The notes under the pieces are model-generated. The model searched no databases. It saw only the letters and a program-made list of their open reading frames with translations, and was not told where the DNA came from. Both the position numbers and the translations under genes were made by a program. From the NCBI RefSeq assembly GCF_024586915.1, contig NZ_JANBVS010000021.1, forward strand, positions 62,001 to 126,000: 64,000 nt of DNA. The letters run 5' to 3'. Source of the DNA: Bradyrhizobium sp. SRS-191 (GTDB taxonomy: Bacteria > Pseudomonadota > Alphaproteobacteria > Rhizobiales > Xanthobacteraceae). Of the stretch, positions 53,327-62,302 are shown one piece after another (the first letter of the stretch is position 1; each line of letters opens with the position of its first letter).

Positions 53327-54385
53327 ATGAGTGCCATTCGTGTTCTGGTCGTCGACGATTCGGCCTTCGTCCGTCAGGTTCTGACTGAGATCCTGTCGAG
53401 CGATCCGGCCATCGACGTCGTCGGCGCGGCGCCCAATCCGATCGTGGCGCGCGACATGATCAAGACGCTGCATCCCGACGTCCTCACGCTCGACATCGAG
53501 ATGCCGCGCATGGACGGCCTCGCCTTTCTCGACAAGATCATGACGCTGCGGCCGATGCCCGTGCTGATGATTTCGTCCCTGACGCAGAAGGGCGCCGACA
53601 CCGCCGTCCGCGCGCTGGAGATGGGCGCCTTCGATTGCGTGGCAAAGCCCGTGATTGGTCTGGTGGAGGGACTGCCGGCGATGCGCAACGAGATCGTCAG
53701 CAAGGTCAAGGCCGCCGCCACGGCAAAGATCCGTGCCCGGTCGGGCGAACAGGTCAAGCCGATCCAGCGGCCCGGCGTCTCCTACAATTCCTCCGAGAAG
53801 ATCATCGCGATCGGCGCGTCGACCGGCGGCGTCGAGGCGCTGCAGGAACTGCTGATGGCATTTCCCTCGGATGCGCCGGCCGCCGTCGTCACGCAGCACA
53901 TGCCGGCAATGTTCACTGCGTCCTTCGCCGGCCGGCTGAACCAGCTCTGCGCGGTGACAGTGAAGCAGGCCGTCAGCGGCGAGCGCGTGCTGCCCGGCCA
54001 TGTCTATATCGCGCCGGGCGGCTTTCACATGGAGCTCGCGCGCAACGGCGCCAATTATGTCTGCCGCGTTCACGACGAACCCGCCGTGTCCGGCCATCGG
54101 CCTTCGGTCGATGTTCTCTTTCGATCGGTCTCGCATGCCGCCGGACCCAATGCGATTGGAGTGATCCTGACCGGCATGGGACGGGACGGCGCCGTCGGTC
54201 TGCTGGAGATGCGCTCGGCGGGCGCGCCGACGATCGGGCAGGACGAAGCGAGCTGTGTCGTCTACGGCATGCCGAAGGCTGCGCGCGAATGCGGGGCGGT
54301 CGAGACCGAGCTGCCGCTCAACAAGATTGCCGATCACGTGCTGAGGCGGTGTGAATCGCTCGCTGGTCGCGGCGTCAGGGTGTAG
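53327..54385 (+). CDS. cheB: Chemotaxis methylesterase CheB
   Basis: 352 residues. Receiver domain with phospho-acceptor D56 in LTLDIEMPRMDGL, linker about 125-155, methylesterase domain with S165 (IGASTGG), H191 (TQHMPAMFT) and D287 (TGMGRDGA). Removes receptor methyl groups when phosphorylated by CheA. Two bases separate its stop from the next gene. Confidence 0.96.
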   Translation: MSAIRVLVVDDSAFVRQVLTEILSSDPAIDVVGAAPNPIVARDMIKTLHPDVLTLDIEMPRMDGLAFLDKIMTLRPMPVLMISSLTQKGADTAVRALEMGAFDCVAKPVIGLVEGLPAMRNEIVSKVKAAATAKIRARSGEQVKPIQRPGVSYNSSEKIIAIGASTGGVEALQELLMAFPSDAPAAVVTQHMPAMFTASFAGRLNQLCAVTVKQAVSGERVLPGHVYIAPGGFHMELARNGANYVCRVHDEPAVSGHRPSVDVLFRSVSHAAGPNAIGVILTGMGRDGAVGLLEMRSAGAPTIGQDEASCVVYGMPKAARECGAVETELPLNKIADHVLRRCESLAGRGVRV

Positions 54386-54388
54386 TTC

Positions 54389-55516
54389 ATGTTCGGTTGG
54401 AAGCAGAGCAGAGCGGCAGCAGCACGGTCGCCAAATCCTGAGCCGCCGGCGCCGCCGCTGGTGCCGGACTCCGTGTCCAAGCAGGACGAGCTGTTGCGTC
54501 GCTGGATGTCCTTTGCCGGGATGCAGCAGCGCGTGATCAGGACGCTGGTCGGCGAGATCCAGCAGACCTCCGCGGTCGTGGAAACGGAAGCGGATAGTCT
54601 GAGCAGCCGCTTCCAGCGACTGGCGGTCTGCGCCGGACAGCAGACCGAACGCGTCGAGAGCCTGAGCAAGCTCGCGATCGGCATCGAGGTCGACGGTGAG
54701 GCCGTGGCGATCGATCGCATCGCCGGCCTGCTTGAGGAAACCTTGAGCGATGTCGTCGAGAAAATCCTGCTGTTGTCGAAGGACGCCATGTCGATGGTGT
54801 ACGCGCTGAGCGAGCTCAACGCCAACGTCAATCGCGTCGACAGCTGCATGGAGGAGCTCAACAAGATCAACAAGGTCACCAACATGCTGGCGCTCAATGC
54901 CAGGATCGAGGCGGAGCGGGCCGGGGCGGCCGGTGCAGCCTTCCGGGTGGTCGCCGGAGAGGTGCGGGAGCTGTCGGGCGCGACGCAGCGTCTGTCGGTC
55001 GACATGGACGCCGAGCTGAAGGCGGTCACCGAGGGCATCGCCAATGGTCATGCGACCCTGCAGCGCGTCGCGACCATCGACATGTCGCAGAACCTGATGG
55101 CCAAGGACCGGCTCGAGGTCCTGATGAATGCCTTGATCCAGCGCAGCGGCAATCTGACGGAGGTGGTCGGCGAGGCGATGAAGGAGGCCGAGGTGATCTC
55201 GGCCGACGTCGCCGGCATGGTCACCGGCATCCAGTTCCAGGATCGGACGCGGCAGCGGCTGGAGCATGTCGTCGATACGCTGCGCGTGGTCGACGAGGCC
55301 CTCGACGAGCTGAAGGCGACGACGGCGGAGACTATCGATGCGCCTGTCGTCGAGACGGCGGACGACAATGAATGGGTGACGGCGATGCTCGATCGCTTCA
55401 CGCTCGGCGAGCTGCGGTCGCGGTTCGTGGCCCAGATCATCGAGGGCAAGCAGCCGGTCGATCACGGCGAGGTTGCTGCTGCTCCAACCGAGACCGGTAC
55501 GGTCGAACTCTTCTAG
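54389..55516 (+). CDS. Short soluble MCP-like protein with CheZ-like motif
   Basis: 375 residues, no membrane segment. A reduced MCP signalling domain is visible at about 155-195 (INKVTNMLALNARIEAERAGAA), flanked by long helices likely to form coiled coils. At 281-289 it reads IQFQDRTRQ, matching the phosphatase motif of CheZ (FQDLTGQ) with the D-x3-Q pair at D285 and Q289. The C-terminus ends TVELF. No cheZ gene is present in the cluster, so this protein may take that role or be a docking partner for CheY. No ligand domain is seen. The phosphatase idea is inference. Confidence 0.75.
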   Translation: MFGWKQSRAAAARSPNPEPPAPPLVPDSVSKQDELLRRWMSFAGMQQRVIRTLVGEIQQTSAVVETEADSLSSRFQRLAVCAGQQTERVESLSKLAIGIEVDGEAVAIDRIAGLLEETLSDVVEKILLLSKDAMSMVYALSELNANVNRVDSCMEELNKINKVTNMLALNARIEAERAGAAGAAFRVVAGEVRELSGATQRLSVDMDAELKAVTEGIANGHATLQRVATIDMSQNLMAKDRLEVLMNALIQRSGNLTEVVGEAMKEAEVISADVAGMVTGIQFQDRTRQRLEHVVDTLRVVDEALDELKATTAETIDAPVVETADDNEWVTAMLDRFTLGELRSRFVAQIIEGKQPVDHGEVAAAPTETGTVELF

Positions 55517-55525
55517 GAGGCTTTC

Positions 55526-55825
55526 ATGCAGATGCAGATCGACCGGACGGGCGGGCAGATCGCCATGAGCGGCGAGTTCACCTTCACCGACCATATTCCT
55601 TTCAAGCAGATGGTCACCGAGATCCTCGCCGCTCCCGGCAAGGCCGTGGTCATCGACGTTTCGAAGCTCGATTTCATCGACTCCGCAGGCTTGGGCATGC
55701 TGCTGCTGGCGCGGGACGAAGCCAAGAAGAGCCATCGCGAGCTGATCCTGCGCCGGCCGAGCGGACAGGTGAAGCGCATGTTCGCGGTGACCAAGTTCAA
55801 CACGCTCTTCAAGGTGGAGGAGTGA
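55526..55825 (+). CDS. STAS anti-sigma-factor antagonist (RsbV/SpoIIAA-like)
   Basis: 99 residues, a single STAS domain of normal length; AGGAGG precedes the ATG. The phospho-site strand reads VSKLDFIDSAGLGMLL, with S53 in the standard position. Next to an RsbW-like ATPase and a PP2C phosphatase, so it is the switch target: phosphorylated by the ATPase, dephosphorylated by the REC-PP2C enzyme. Confidence 0.9.
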   Translation: MQMQIDRTGGQIAMSGEFTFTDHIPFKQMVTEILAAPGKAVVIDVSKLDFIDSAGLGMLLLARDEAKKSHRELILRRPSGQVKRMFAVTKFNTLFKVEE

Positions 55826-55831
55826 TCCGGG

Positions 55832-56470
55832 ATGGACGTGTCGGTCGATGAGCACGCTGACGCTGATATGCGCGTGTCGTGCTGGGACGGCGCCTCCGAT
55901 GAGACGCTGCAGGCGGCGCTCGCATACCCCGTGCGGCGATGCATGGAAGTCGACATCATCGACGGTGGCAATGATCGAGCCGATCGCGAGCCGGCTGCCG
56001 GAGATCGCCTGAGCCTGCTCGTCACGACGCGCTCCGCCTATCGCCATTCGATCGTGAGGACGTTCGTGGAGGGCTTGAGCAAGCGCCTGCCGCTGACCGA
56101 GGATCTGAAGATCAGGATCTCCAGCGCGGCCCAGGAGGCGCTGATGAATGCCGTCCTGCATGGCAATCTGGCGATCGACGGCGAGCTGCGCGGCAGCCTC
56201 GATGGCCTCATCGCCGCGCAGGAGATCATCGAAGCCAAGCTGAACTCGCCGGAGATCGGCGGCGCCGTCATCCGCCTCGACGCCGCCTGGACGGCGGCCT
56301 GCGTCGAGATCACGATCCGCGACAGCGGGGACGGCTATGACTACAGCGGCGTCCGCCCGGCGGCCGAGGACGGCGCCTCGGGACGCGGGCTGGAGATTCT
56401 CCAGGTGTTTTCCGATGCCGTGACGGTGCTGAATGGCGGCACGACAGTGCGGCTCGAGTTTCACCGATGA
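55832..56470 (+). CDS. GHKL ATPase, anti-sigma factor / serine kinase (RsbW/SpoIIAB-like)
   Basis: 212 residues. C-terminal HATPase_c_2 domain with N-box QEALMNAVLHGN (E102, N106), the DSGDGYD G1 box and GRGLEILQVFSD. The N-terminal ~60 residues are not recognised and exceed the size of simple RsbW proteins. A loop around 115-150 is longer than usual. It presumably phosphorylates one or both STAS proteins. No sigma factor gene is in the cluster, so its other partner is unknown. Confidence 0.85.
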   Translation: MDVSVDEHADADMRVSCWDGASDETLQAALAYPVRRCMEVDIIDGGNDRADREPAAGDRLSLLVTTRSAYRHSIVRTFVEGLSKRLPLTEDLKIRISSAAQEALMNAVLHGNLAIDGELRGSLDGLIAAQEIIEAKLNSPEIGGAVIRLDAAWTAACVEITIRDSGDGYDYSGVRPAAEDGASGRGLEILQVFSDAVTVLNGGTTVRLEFHR

Positions 56471-57774
56471 GCCCGGTCATGAGCACGGTCGAGACCACGG
56501 TCGACGATCGCGTCGTGCCGGAAGGGCTTACGGATGCCCGGATCCTGATCGCCGACGATGATCCTCTGTGCCGCCGTCTGGTCGCCGGTGTGCTGCGCGC
56601 CCAGAAGTTCACCAATATCGCGTTTGCCGAGGGCGGGCTGTCGGCGGTGGAGCAGGTGCGTCGCTTTCGGCCCGACCTGCTGCTGCTCGACATGCAGATG
56701 CCGGACATGAGTGGGCTGGAGGTCTGTCGCCAGATCCGCGCGCAGCCTGATTTTGCCGATGCGCCGATCCTGGTGCAGACCGCCACCGTCGATCGCAAGA
56801 GGATGGGCGAGCTGTTCGCCGCGGGCGCGTCGGATTTCCTGTCCAAGCCGATCAATCCGTCGGAGCTGATCGCCCGCGTGGTAGTTCATCTCGATCGCTG
56901 GAACTCGCTGCGCGCCTTGCGTGACTATCGTGAGCGCATCTCGGGGGAGCTCGAAGCCGCCCGCCGCATGCAGGTCGAGCTGCTGCCGGATCCCATCACC
57001 CTGCAATGGGCGGCGCGCACCGCCGATCTGCGGATCGCCAGCTACAACAGGTCGTCCTCGGAGCTCGGCGGCGATCTTTGGGGCATGCTCCCGATCAACA
57101 ATGGCGCATTCGGAATCTTTCTCGCCGACTTCACAGGGCACGGCATCAATGCGGCCTTGAATACGTTTCGCCTGCATGCGCTGATCCATGAGTACAAGGG
57201 GCTGCACGACGATCCCGGCGCATTGCTGTCGATGCTGAACGAGCGACTCGTCCGTCTGCTGCGCGTCGGACAGTTCGCGACGTTCATGTACGTCGTCGTG
57301 GATCATCGCGCCGGCGTGTTGAAATGCGCCTCCGCAGGTGCGCCGCCGGCCATTCTGATCCAGGGAGCGAACGGTCGCGCGCGCCTCTGCGACAGCAGCG
57401 GATTTCCGCTGGGGGTCGAGCGCGGCGTGCGATATCGCACCTCGCGCCGCAAGTTCCCGGTAGGCTCGCTGCTGCTGCTGTTCAGCGACGGTCTTTCCGA
57501 ATTCCCGGATGCAACAGGAGGCCGGGTCGGTGACGATGGGCTGAAGGCGGCGCTCGATGCCTGCGGGCCCGCGCTCACGCCGCAGGAGGTCATCCAGCGG
57601 CTCTGCGCCACTGCCGGCATGAGCGATAGTTGCCCGTTGCCCGACGACACGACGATCGTGTGCCTCGATCGGCGCGCGATGCCGCGCTCGCGCGGCCAGA
57701 GCGCGAGCGGCCACGGCTCGAGCGATCGCGCCGCGAGCCAGCCGGCGGCGAACTCGTCCCACGGAGGCCGCTGA
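56467..57774 (+). CDS. Response regulator-PP2C phosphatase (RsbU/SpoIIE-type)
   Basis: 435 residues, ATG in a 4-bp overlap. Receiver domain (about 22-145) with D30/D31, phospho-acceptor D75 in LLLLDMQMPDMSG, and K near FLSKPINP. A short coiled coil RDYRERISGELEAARRMQ leads to the PP2C-like domain (about 180-400) with SSELGGDLWG, FLADFTGHGI, LLFSDGLSEF and PDDTTIVCL metal motifs. Dephosphorylates a STAS antagonist; phosphorylation of D75, probably via the adjacent Hpt protein, would set its activity. Confidence 0.93.
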   Translation: MSPVMSTVETTVDDRVVPEGLTDARILIADDDPLCRRLVAGVLRAQKFTNIAFAEGGLSAVEQVRRFRPDLLLLDMQMPDMSGLEVCRQIRAQPDFADAPILVQTATVDRKRMGELFAAGASDFLSKPINPSELIARVVVHLDRWNSLRALRDYRERISGELEAARRMQVELLPDPITLQWAARTADLRIASYNRSSSELGGDLWGMLPINNGAFGIFLADFTGHGINAALNTFRLHALIHEYKGLHDDPGALLSMLNERLVRLLRVGQFATFMYVVVDHRAGVLKCASAGAPPAILIQGANGRARLCDSSGFPLGVERGVRYRTSRRKFPVGSLLLLFSDGLSEFPDATGGRVGDDGLKAALDACGPALTPQEVIQRLCATAGMSDSCPLPDDTTIVCLDRRAMPRSRGQSASGHGSSDRAASQPAANSSHGGR

Positions 57775-57775
57775 C

Positions 57776-58132
57776 GTGAGCGTTGCCGCCGCCGTCCCGC
57801 TGATCGATCAGGATCAACTCGAGCTCCTGCAAGCCGCGCTCGATCCGGACGAGCTGCGCGCGATGCTGGTCGCGCTTCCCACAGCCGCCGCGGCCGGGCT
57901 CGCCGCCATCGAGGCCGCGCTCGCCGCCGGCGATCTGCCGCAGGCCCGCAAGGCGGCCCATGTCCTGAAAGGCTCCTCGTCCAGCCTCGGCGCCGCGCGC
58001 CTTGCAGAGCTGGCGCGGATGATCGAGCTCGAGCTGGCAACGGCTGACGAGATCGCCGCGCACCTGCCGCCTCTCGGCGAGACCATCGGCGCCACGACCG
58101 ATGCGCTGACGCGCGCGGCAGAACGCCTATGA
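57776..58132 (+). CDS. Histidine phosphotransfer (Hpt) protein
   Basis: 118 residues from a GTG at 57776, one base after the phosphatase stop. Single Hpt domain with H62 in KAAHVLKGSSSSLGA. Alanine- and leucine-rich helical bundle. Would carry phosphate between the hybrid kinase receiver that follows and the REC-PP2C protein that precedes. 4-bp overlap with the kinase gene. Confidence 0.88.
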   Translation: MSVAAAVPLIDQDQLELLQAALDPDELRAMLVALPTAAAAGLAAIEAALAAGDLPQARKAAHVLKGSSSSLGAARLAELARMIELELATADEIAAHLPPLGETIGATTDALTRAAERL

Positions 58133-60495
58133 GGCCGGCAATCTCCAGCGAGGTGCCAAGTCCGTCCTGCGCCGATCCCGGCGGCAGACCGCGGCTGGTG
58201 CCGGCTGCGGTCGAGCCGGGCGCACGGCTCCGGACCGTCGTGACCTCCGTCGGGACCGCGTCGCTCACCATCATCGCGATCGAGCAGATGACGGATCTGA
58301 AGCACGACTGGCTGGTCTCGCTGCTGATGCGTGCGGTCGCCGTCGTCCTCATCATGGTCGTATTGACGTCGATGCTGATCCGCAACAGCCGCCACGCGGC
58401 GGCGATGACGGAGGTTCTGAGACAGCAGAACGAGCAGTTGGCGCAGACGACGAAGCTCCTCAACGAGGCGCAACGGATCGGCCGTATCGGCCATTGGATG
58501 ACGGCGGAGGGCGGCGAGTCCGCGGTCTGGTCCGAGGAGCTGTTCGACATCACCGGCCTGGAGCACGAGCCCAGCGTCGCCTTCACCAGGATGATCGAGA
58601 TCATCCACCCGGACGATGTGAGCGGCTACATCCGCGCGAGGCATCGCATGCTGGCGACGGGCGGCGCGCTGAAGCAGGATATCCGCATCGTTCGTCCGGA
58701 CGGCGAGATCCGCTGGATCCGGGTCGTCGCCGACCCGACGGACGATATCGACGGCGGATTCCGCGAGCGCTTCGGCATCGTCCAGGACATCACCGAACGA
58801 AAGCTGGCGGAGATCGGCGCCGATCAGGCACAACAGCTGCTGCTCGACGCGATCGAGGCGCTGACCAAGGGATTCGTTCTGTTCGACAAGGACGACCGCT
58901 TCGTGCTGTCGAATACGCGATTTCGTGAGATGTTTCCGGGGTGGGCGACGCTGATGCGGCCCGGCATCCCGTTCACCGACCTGATGCGGAAGGCGCATGA
59001 TCACGGGCTGATCCGTTCCAAAGGTGACGGCTTCGAGGACTGGCTCGCGCGCAAGCGCGCCTGGCATCTCGGCGGCAGCCGCATGATCGAGCACCGCGAG
59101 CTCAACGGACGCTGGATTCAGAGTGTCGACCACCGGATCTCCGACGGCGGCACCGTCTGCCTCGTAACCGACATCACCGCCTTCAAGACGGTCCAGGCGG
59201 AGCTCGAGCAGAAGCTCGCTTATGTCGAAGCGATCCGGTCCGACCTCGAGGGGCAGAAGCGGGAGCTCGAGGCGACGGGCGCCGAGCTGCGCGCCGCGCG
59301 TGATGCCGCCGAAGCCGCCAACCGCGCCAAATCCGACTTCCTCGCGATCATGAGCCACGAGATCAGGACCCCGCTCAGCGGCATGGTCGGCATGGTCGAT
59401 CTGTTGCGAGGGACCTCGCTCACCGAGGAGCAGAAGCGCTACACCGCGCTCGCCAAGGAATCCGCCGACCTGCTGCTCGAGGTCATCAATGACATCCTCG
59501 ACTTCTCCAAGCTCGAAGCAGGCCGCCTGCAGTCGGAATGCATCGACTTCGATGTGTCGAACCTGGTCGAGAGCGCGGCCTCGTTCATGGGCGAAAAGGC
59601 CAAAAAGAGGGGGCTCGATCTCAAGGTCAGCCTGGCGCCGGGATTGCCGCGCTTCCTCAAGGGGGATCCGACGCGGATCCGGCAGGTGATGCTGAACCTG
59701 GTCGCCAACGCCATCAAGTTCACCGAGCAGGGCTCCATCGAATTGCGTGCCGGACATCGCGAGCAGGACGACGGCGCAATCGTACTCAGGATCGAGGTGA
59801 TCGACACCGGCATCGGGATGTCGCCGCAGATCCAGGCTCAGATCTTCGATCCGTTCGTCCAGGCAGATACCTCGATCTCGCGCAAATATGGCGGCAGTGG
59901 CCTTGGGCTTGCGATCTGCAAGCAGCTCTGCACCATCATGGGCGGCAGCATCGGCGTCGACAGCGAGCTCGGCCGCGGCAGCCGTTTCTGGTTCGAGGCG
60001 ATGTGCCAGCTCGGCCAGAAGCCGGTGCTCCTGGGCGAGCCCGTCATGCTGTCATCGGACCGGGCGCTCGAAATCCTGGTCGCGGAGGATAGTCCGATCA
60101 TCGTGACCTTGATTCACAGCCTTCTGGTGAAGCAGGGATTCAAACCGACCATCGTCGCCAATGGCATCAAGGCGGTGGCGGCGGTGTCCGAGAAGCCCTA
60201 CGATCTCGTGCTGATGGACGTGCAGATGCCGGAGATGGACGGCATCTCTGCGACCAAGGCAATCCGCCAGCTGCCGGGCCCCGAGCGCCACGTTCCCATC
60301 ATCGCGCTGACCGCCAACGCACTGGTCGGCGAGCGTGAGACCTATCTCGCCGCCGGCATGAACGACTACGTCACCAAGCCGATACAGCCGCCGCTGCTGT
60401 TCGACGCCATCCGGCGCTGGGCGCTGCCGCAATATGCCGACGCACCGCCGCTGCAGCCCGGCCGCCTCGGCCAGCTCGATATGTTCGTGTCGTAA
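58129..60495 (+). CDS. Hybrid sensor histidine kinase with two PAS domains
   Basis: 788 residues. One clear membrane helix (about 61-85) and a weaker hydrophobic stretch at 36-53, so probably membrane-anchored with little or no periplasmic domain. PAS/PAC at about 110-225 (PAC end IVQDITERK), a second PAS at about 235-355 (GFVLFDKDDRFVLSNTRF), a coiled coil, HisKA with H410 in IMSHEIRTPLSG, HATPase with NAIKFT, DTGIGM and GGSGLGLAI, and a C-terminal receiver with D697 in LVLMDVQMPEMDG. Overlaps hpt by 4 bp. Likely the input of the H-D-H-D phosphorelay: kinase, own receiver, Hpt, REC-PP2C. Confidence 0.94.
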   Translation: MRPAISSEVPSPSCADPGGRPRLVPAAVEPGARLRTVVTSVGTASLTIIAIEQMTDLKHDWLVSLLMRAVAVVLIMVVLTSMLIRNSRHAAAMTEVLRQQNEQLAQTTKLLNEAQRIGRIGHWMTAEGGESAVWSEELFDITGLEHEPSVAFTRMIEIIHPDDVSGYIRARHRMLATGGALKQDIRIVRPDGEIRWIRVVADPTDDIDGGFRERFGIVQDITERKLAEIGADQAQQLLLDAIEALTKGFVLFDKDDRFVLSNTRFREMFPGWATLMRPGIPFTDLMRKAHDHGLIRSKGDGFEDWLARKRAWHLGGSRMIEHRELNGRWIQSVDHRISDGGTVCLVTDITAFKTVQAELEQKLAYVEAIRSDLEGQKRELEATGAELRAARDAAEAANRAKSDFLAIMSHEIRTPLSGMVGMVDLLRGTSLTEEQKRYTALAKESADLLLEVINDILDFSKLEAGRLQSECIDFDVSNLVESAASFMGEKAKKRGLDLKVSLAPGLPRFLKGDPTRIRQVMLNLVANAIKFTEQGSIELRAGHREQDDGAIVLRIEVIDTGIGMSPQIQAQIFDPFVQADTSISRKYGGSGLGLAICKQLCTIMGGSIGVDSELGRGSRFWFEAMCQLGQKPVLLGEPVMLSSDRALEILVAEDSPIIVTLIHSLLVKQGFKPTIVANGIKAVAAVSEKPYDLVLMDVQMPEMDGISATKAIRQLPGPERHVPIIALTANALVGERETYLAAGMNDYVTKPIQPPLLFDAIRRWALPQYADAPPLQPGRLGQLDMFVS

Positions 60496-60564
60496 CGCCG
60501 GTCGACGCGCGCGCCACTTCTGCGATTGTTTTGCCGGCGACGACGAGGCCGAAGCGAAAATCGT

Positions 60565-60674
60565 AGGGTGGGCAAAGCGACGCCGTCAGGCGGCGCGTGC
60601 CCACCATCTTATCCATTGCGCGGTCAATGGTGGGCACGCTGCATTCGCTTTGCGAATGCCGCTTTGCCCACCCT
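60565..60674. repeat. Palindromic intergenic repeat, GGGTGGGCAAAG family (copy 2)
   Basis: Outer arms AGGGTGGGCAAAG and CTTTGCCCACCCT as in the copy at 2385-2537; inner arms GTGCCCACCAT and ATGGTGGGCAC are perfect. Lies between the convergent hybrid kinase (+) and rhodanese (-) genes, where it may serve as a two-way terminator. Confidence 0.87.
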
Positions 60675-60685
60675 ACATTGTCGAA

Positions 60686-62302
60686 CTACACGACGTGGAA
60701 GTTCGAGACCGAGTCGTTGGCGAGCTGGGCGACCAGCTGAAGCTCCCAGTCGATATAGGCCTGCATCGCCTCGGCGGCATTGTCGGTGCCTTCATAGGGG
60801 CGCTTGTAGACGTCGTCGGGCGTCGAGATCCATGACGCCTGATCCGTTTCAAGCGCATGGCCTGCTTGCGTCCAGGCCCGGGTGCCTCCCGTGAGCACGC
60901 GCAGCTGCCGCGTGGTCGCAAGACGCGCATCGGCCAGTGCAAAGGCGGCTTCATCACCGTCGCTGCTCGTCAGCACGAGTGGTCCGCCGCCGGACAGCTT
61001 CGCCAGATCAGCCGCGAAGCGCGAGGCCAGGACGAAATGCGCGCCCGCGATGTGCCCGGCCCTGTAGCTCGGGCTGCGCGTGAGATCGACGATCGTCCAC
61101 GCGGGCCGGTCGGCGGCGAGCTCGGCGACACCGATCGCGGCGGCGCCGACGTCCGGCAACGGTGGCCGTCGCGGCGCGCGGATCTCGGTCTCCGTCGGCG
61201 CGACCACATCGGGCCCGATGATCGATGCATCCCAGCCCATTTGCGTCAGCCAGGACGCCGTCATGCGCGCGCGCACGCCGTCATCATCGAACAGCACCAG
61301 CCGGGCACCGCGCACGCCGACCCATTCGTCTGTCGCCTGCACCAATTGTCCGCCCGGCGCCGAGGCGAACCCCGCCGGATGGCCGGCGGCGTATTCCTCG
61401 GGCGTGCGCACGTCGAGGGAATACAGCGTGCGCGTGTCGGCCTCGGCCTGATAGCGCGCGAAGGTCGCGGCATCGAGCACCTTGACGCCGACGCGCTCCG
61501 CCCACGCCTTCGCGTCCGCCAGCGCCGTCGCGTAGCTCGCCTGCGGCCGGTCCAGCATGCGGGCGGTCTTGCCGCGCTCGACCTGGTGGCCCGCGAGCGT
61601 CCAGCCGATCGTGCCGTTGCGCAGCGCGTAGATCTTGTTGCGCAAGCCCGCATTGATCAGCGACTGCGTGCCGATGATCGAGCGCGTGCGACCGGCGCAA
61701 TTGACAATGATCGTGGTGTCCGGCGACGGCGCGATCTCGCGCGCCCGGAAGGCGAGCTCGCCGCCGGGCACGCTGACGCCGCGCGGAATGCTCATGGTGC
61801 GGTATTCCTCGAAGCGGCGGGCGTCGAGCACCACGAGATTGCTCTCGCGCTCGATCAGCGCCTTGGCCTCGTCGGCCGACAGCGACGGCGTATGCCGGAT
61901 GGCCTCGACGAGCTCGCCGAACGCCTTGCTCGGCACGTTGACGTCGCGGAACACCTCGCCGGCACGGGCATAGCCCGACAGCCCGCCGTCGAGAACAGCG
62001 ACATCGGTATAGCCGAGCGCACGGATGCGCGGCACGGCGCGCGCGGCGTAGCCTTCGCCGTCATCATAGACGACGATCGGCACGGTCAGCCGCGGGATCA
62101 GGTCGAGGATGCGCAGCTCGATCTGGGAGAGCGGCAGCGACACCGCAAAGAACGGGTGCGACAGCGAGTAGGGGCCTTCCTCACGGACGTCCAGCAGCGC
62201 GACCTCTTCGCTTGCGCGCCAGCGCCGCCGCAGCTCGGTCGGAGTGATGATCGCAACATCGTCAGGCGTTGCGGTCGGGCCAGAGGTTGGGGACGCTGTC
62301 AT
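60686..62302 (-). CDS. Four-domain rhodanese-like sulfurtransferase
   Basis: 538 residues from MTASPTSGPTATPDD at 62302; the open frame runs on to 62533 only as a shadow. Four rhodanese repeats, roughly at 15-115, 135-240, 260-400 and 405-500. Only the second has an active cysteine, C202 in IIVNCAGRTRS; the matching loops of domains 1, 3 and 4 read VYDDGEG, LFDDDGV and TSSDGDE. Overlaps the end of the dioxygenase gene upstream by 41 bp. Probably handles sulfane sulfur or sulfite produced from thiol oxidation; the silent domains may be structural. Multi-domain rhodaneses beside cysteine dioxygenases occur in other proteobacteria. Confidence 0.87.
   Translation of the reverse strand: MTASPTSGPTATPDDVAIITPTELRRRWRASEEVALLDVREEGPYSLSHPFFAVSLPLSQIELRILDLIPRLTVPIVVYDDGEGYAARAVPRIRALGYTDVAVLDGGLSGYARAGEVFRDVNVPSKAFGELVEAIRHTPSLSADEAKALIERESNLVVLDARRFEEYRTMSIPRGVSVPGGELAFRAREIAPSPDTTIIVNCAGRTRSIIGTQSLINAGLRNKIYALRNGTIGWTLAGHQVERGKTARMLDRPQASYATALADAKAWAERVGVKVLDAATFARYQAEADTRTLYSLDVRTPEEYAAGHPAGFASAPGGQLVQATDEWVGVRGARLVLFDDDGVRARMTASWLTQMGWDASIIGPDVVAPTETEIRAPRRPPLPDVGAAAIGVAELAADRPAWTIVDLTRSPSYRAGHIAGAHFVLASRFAADLAKLSGGGPLVLTSSDGDEAAFALADARLATTRQLRVLTGGTRAWTQAGHALETDQASWISTPDDVYKRPYEGTDNAAEAMQAYIDWELQLVAQLANDSVSNFHVV

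Noticed and set aside
53132..56464. 1110-codon open frame on the minus strand
   Set aside because: Antisense shadow of cheD, cheB, the MCP-like, STAS and ATPase genes; no motifs and skewed composition.
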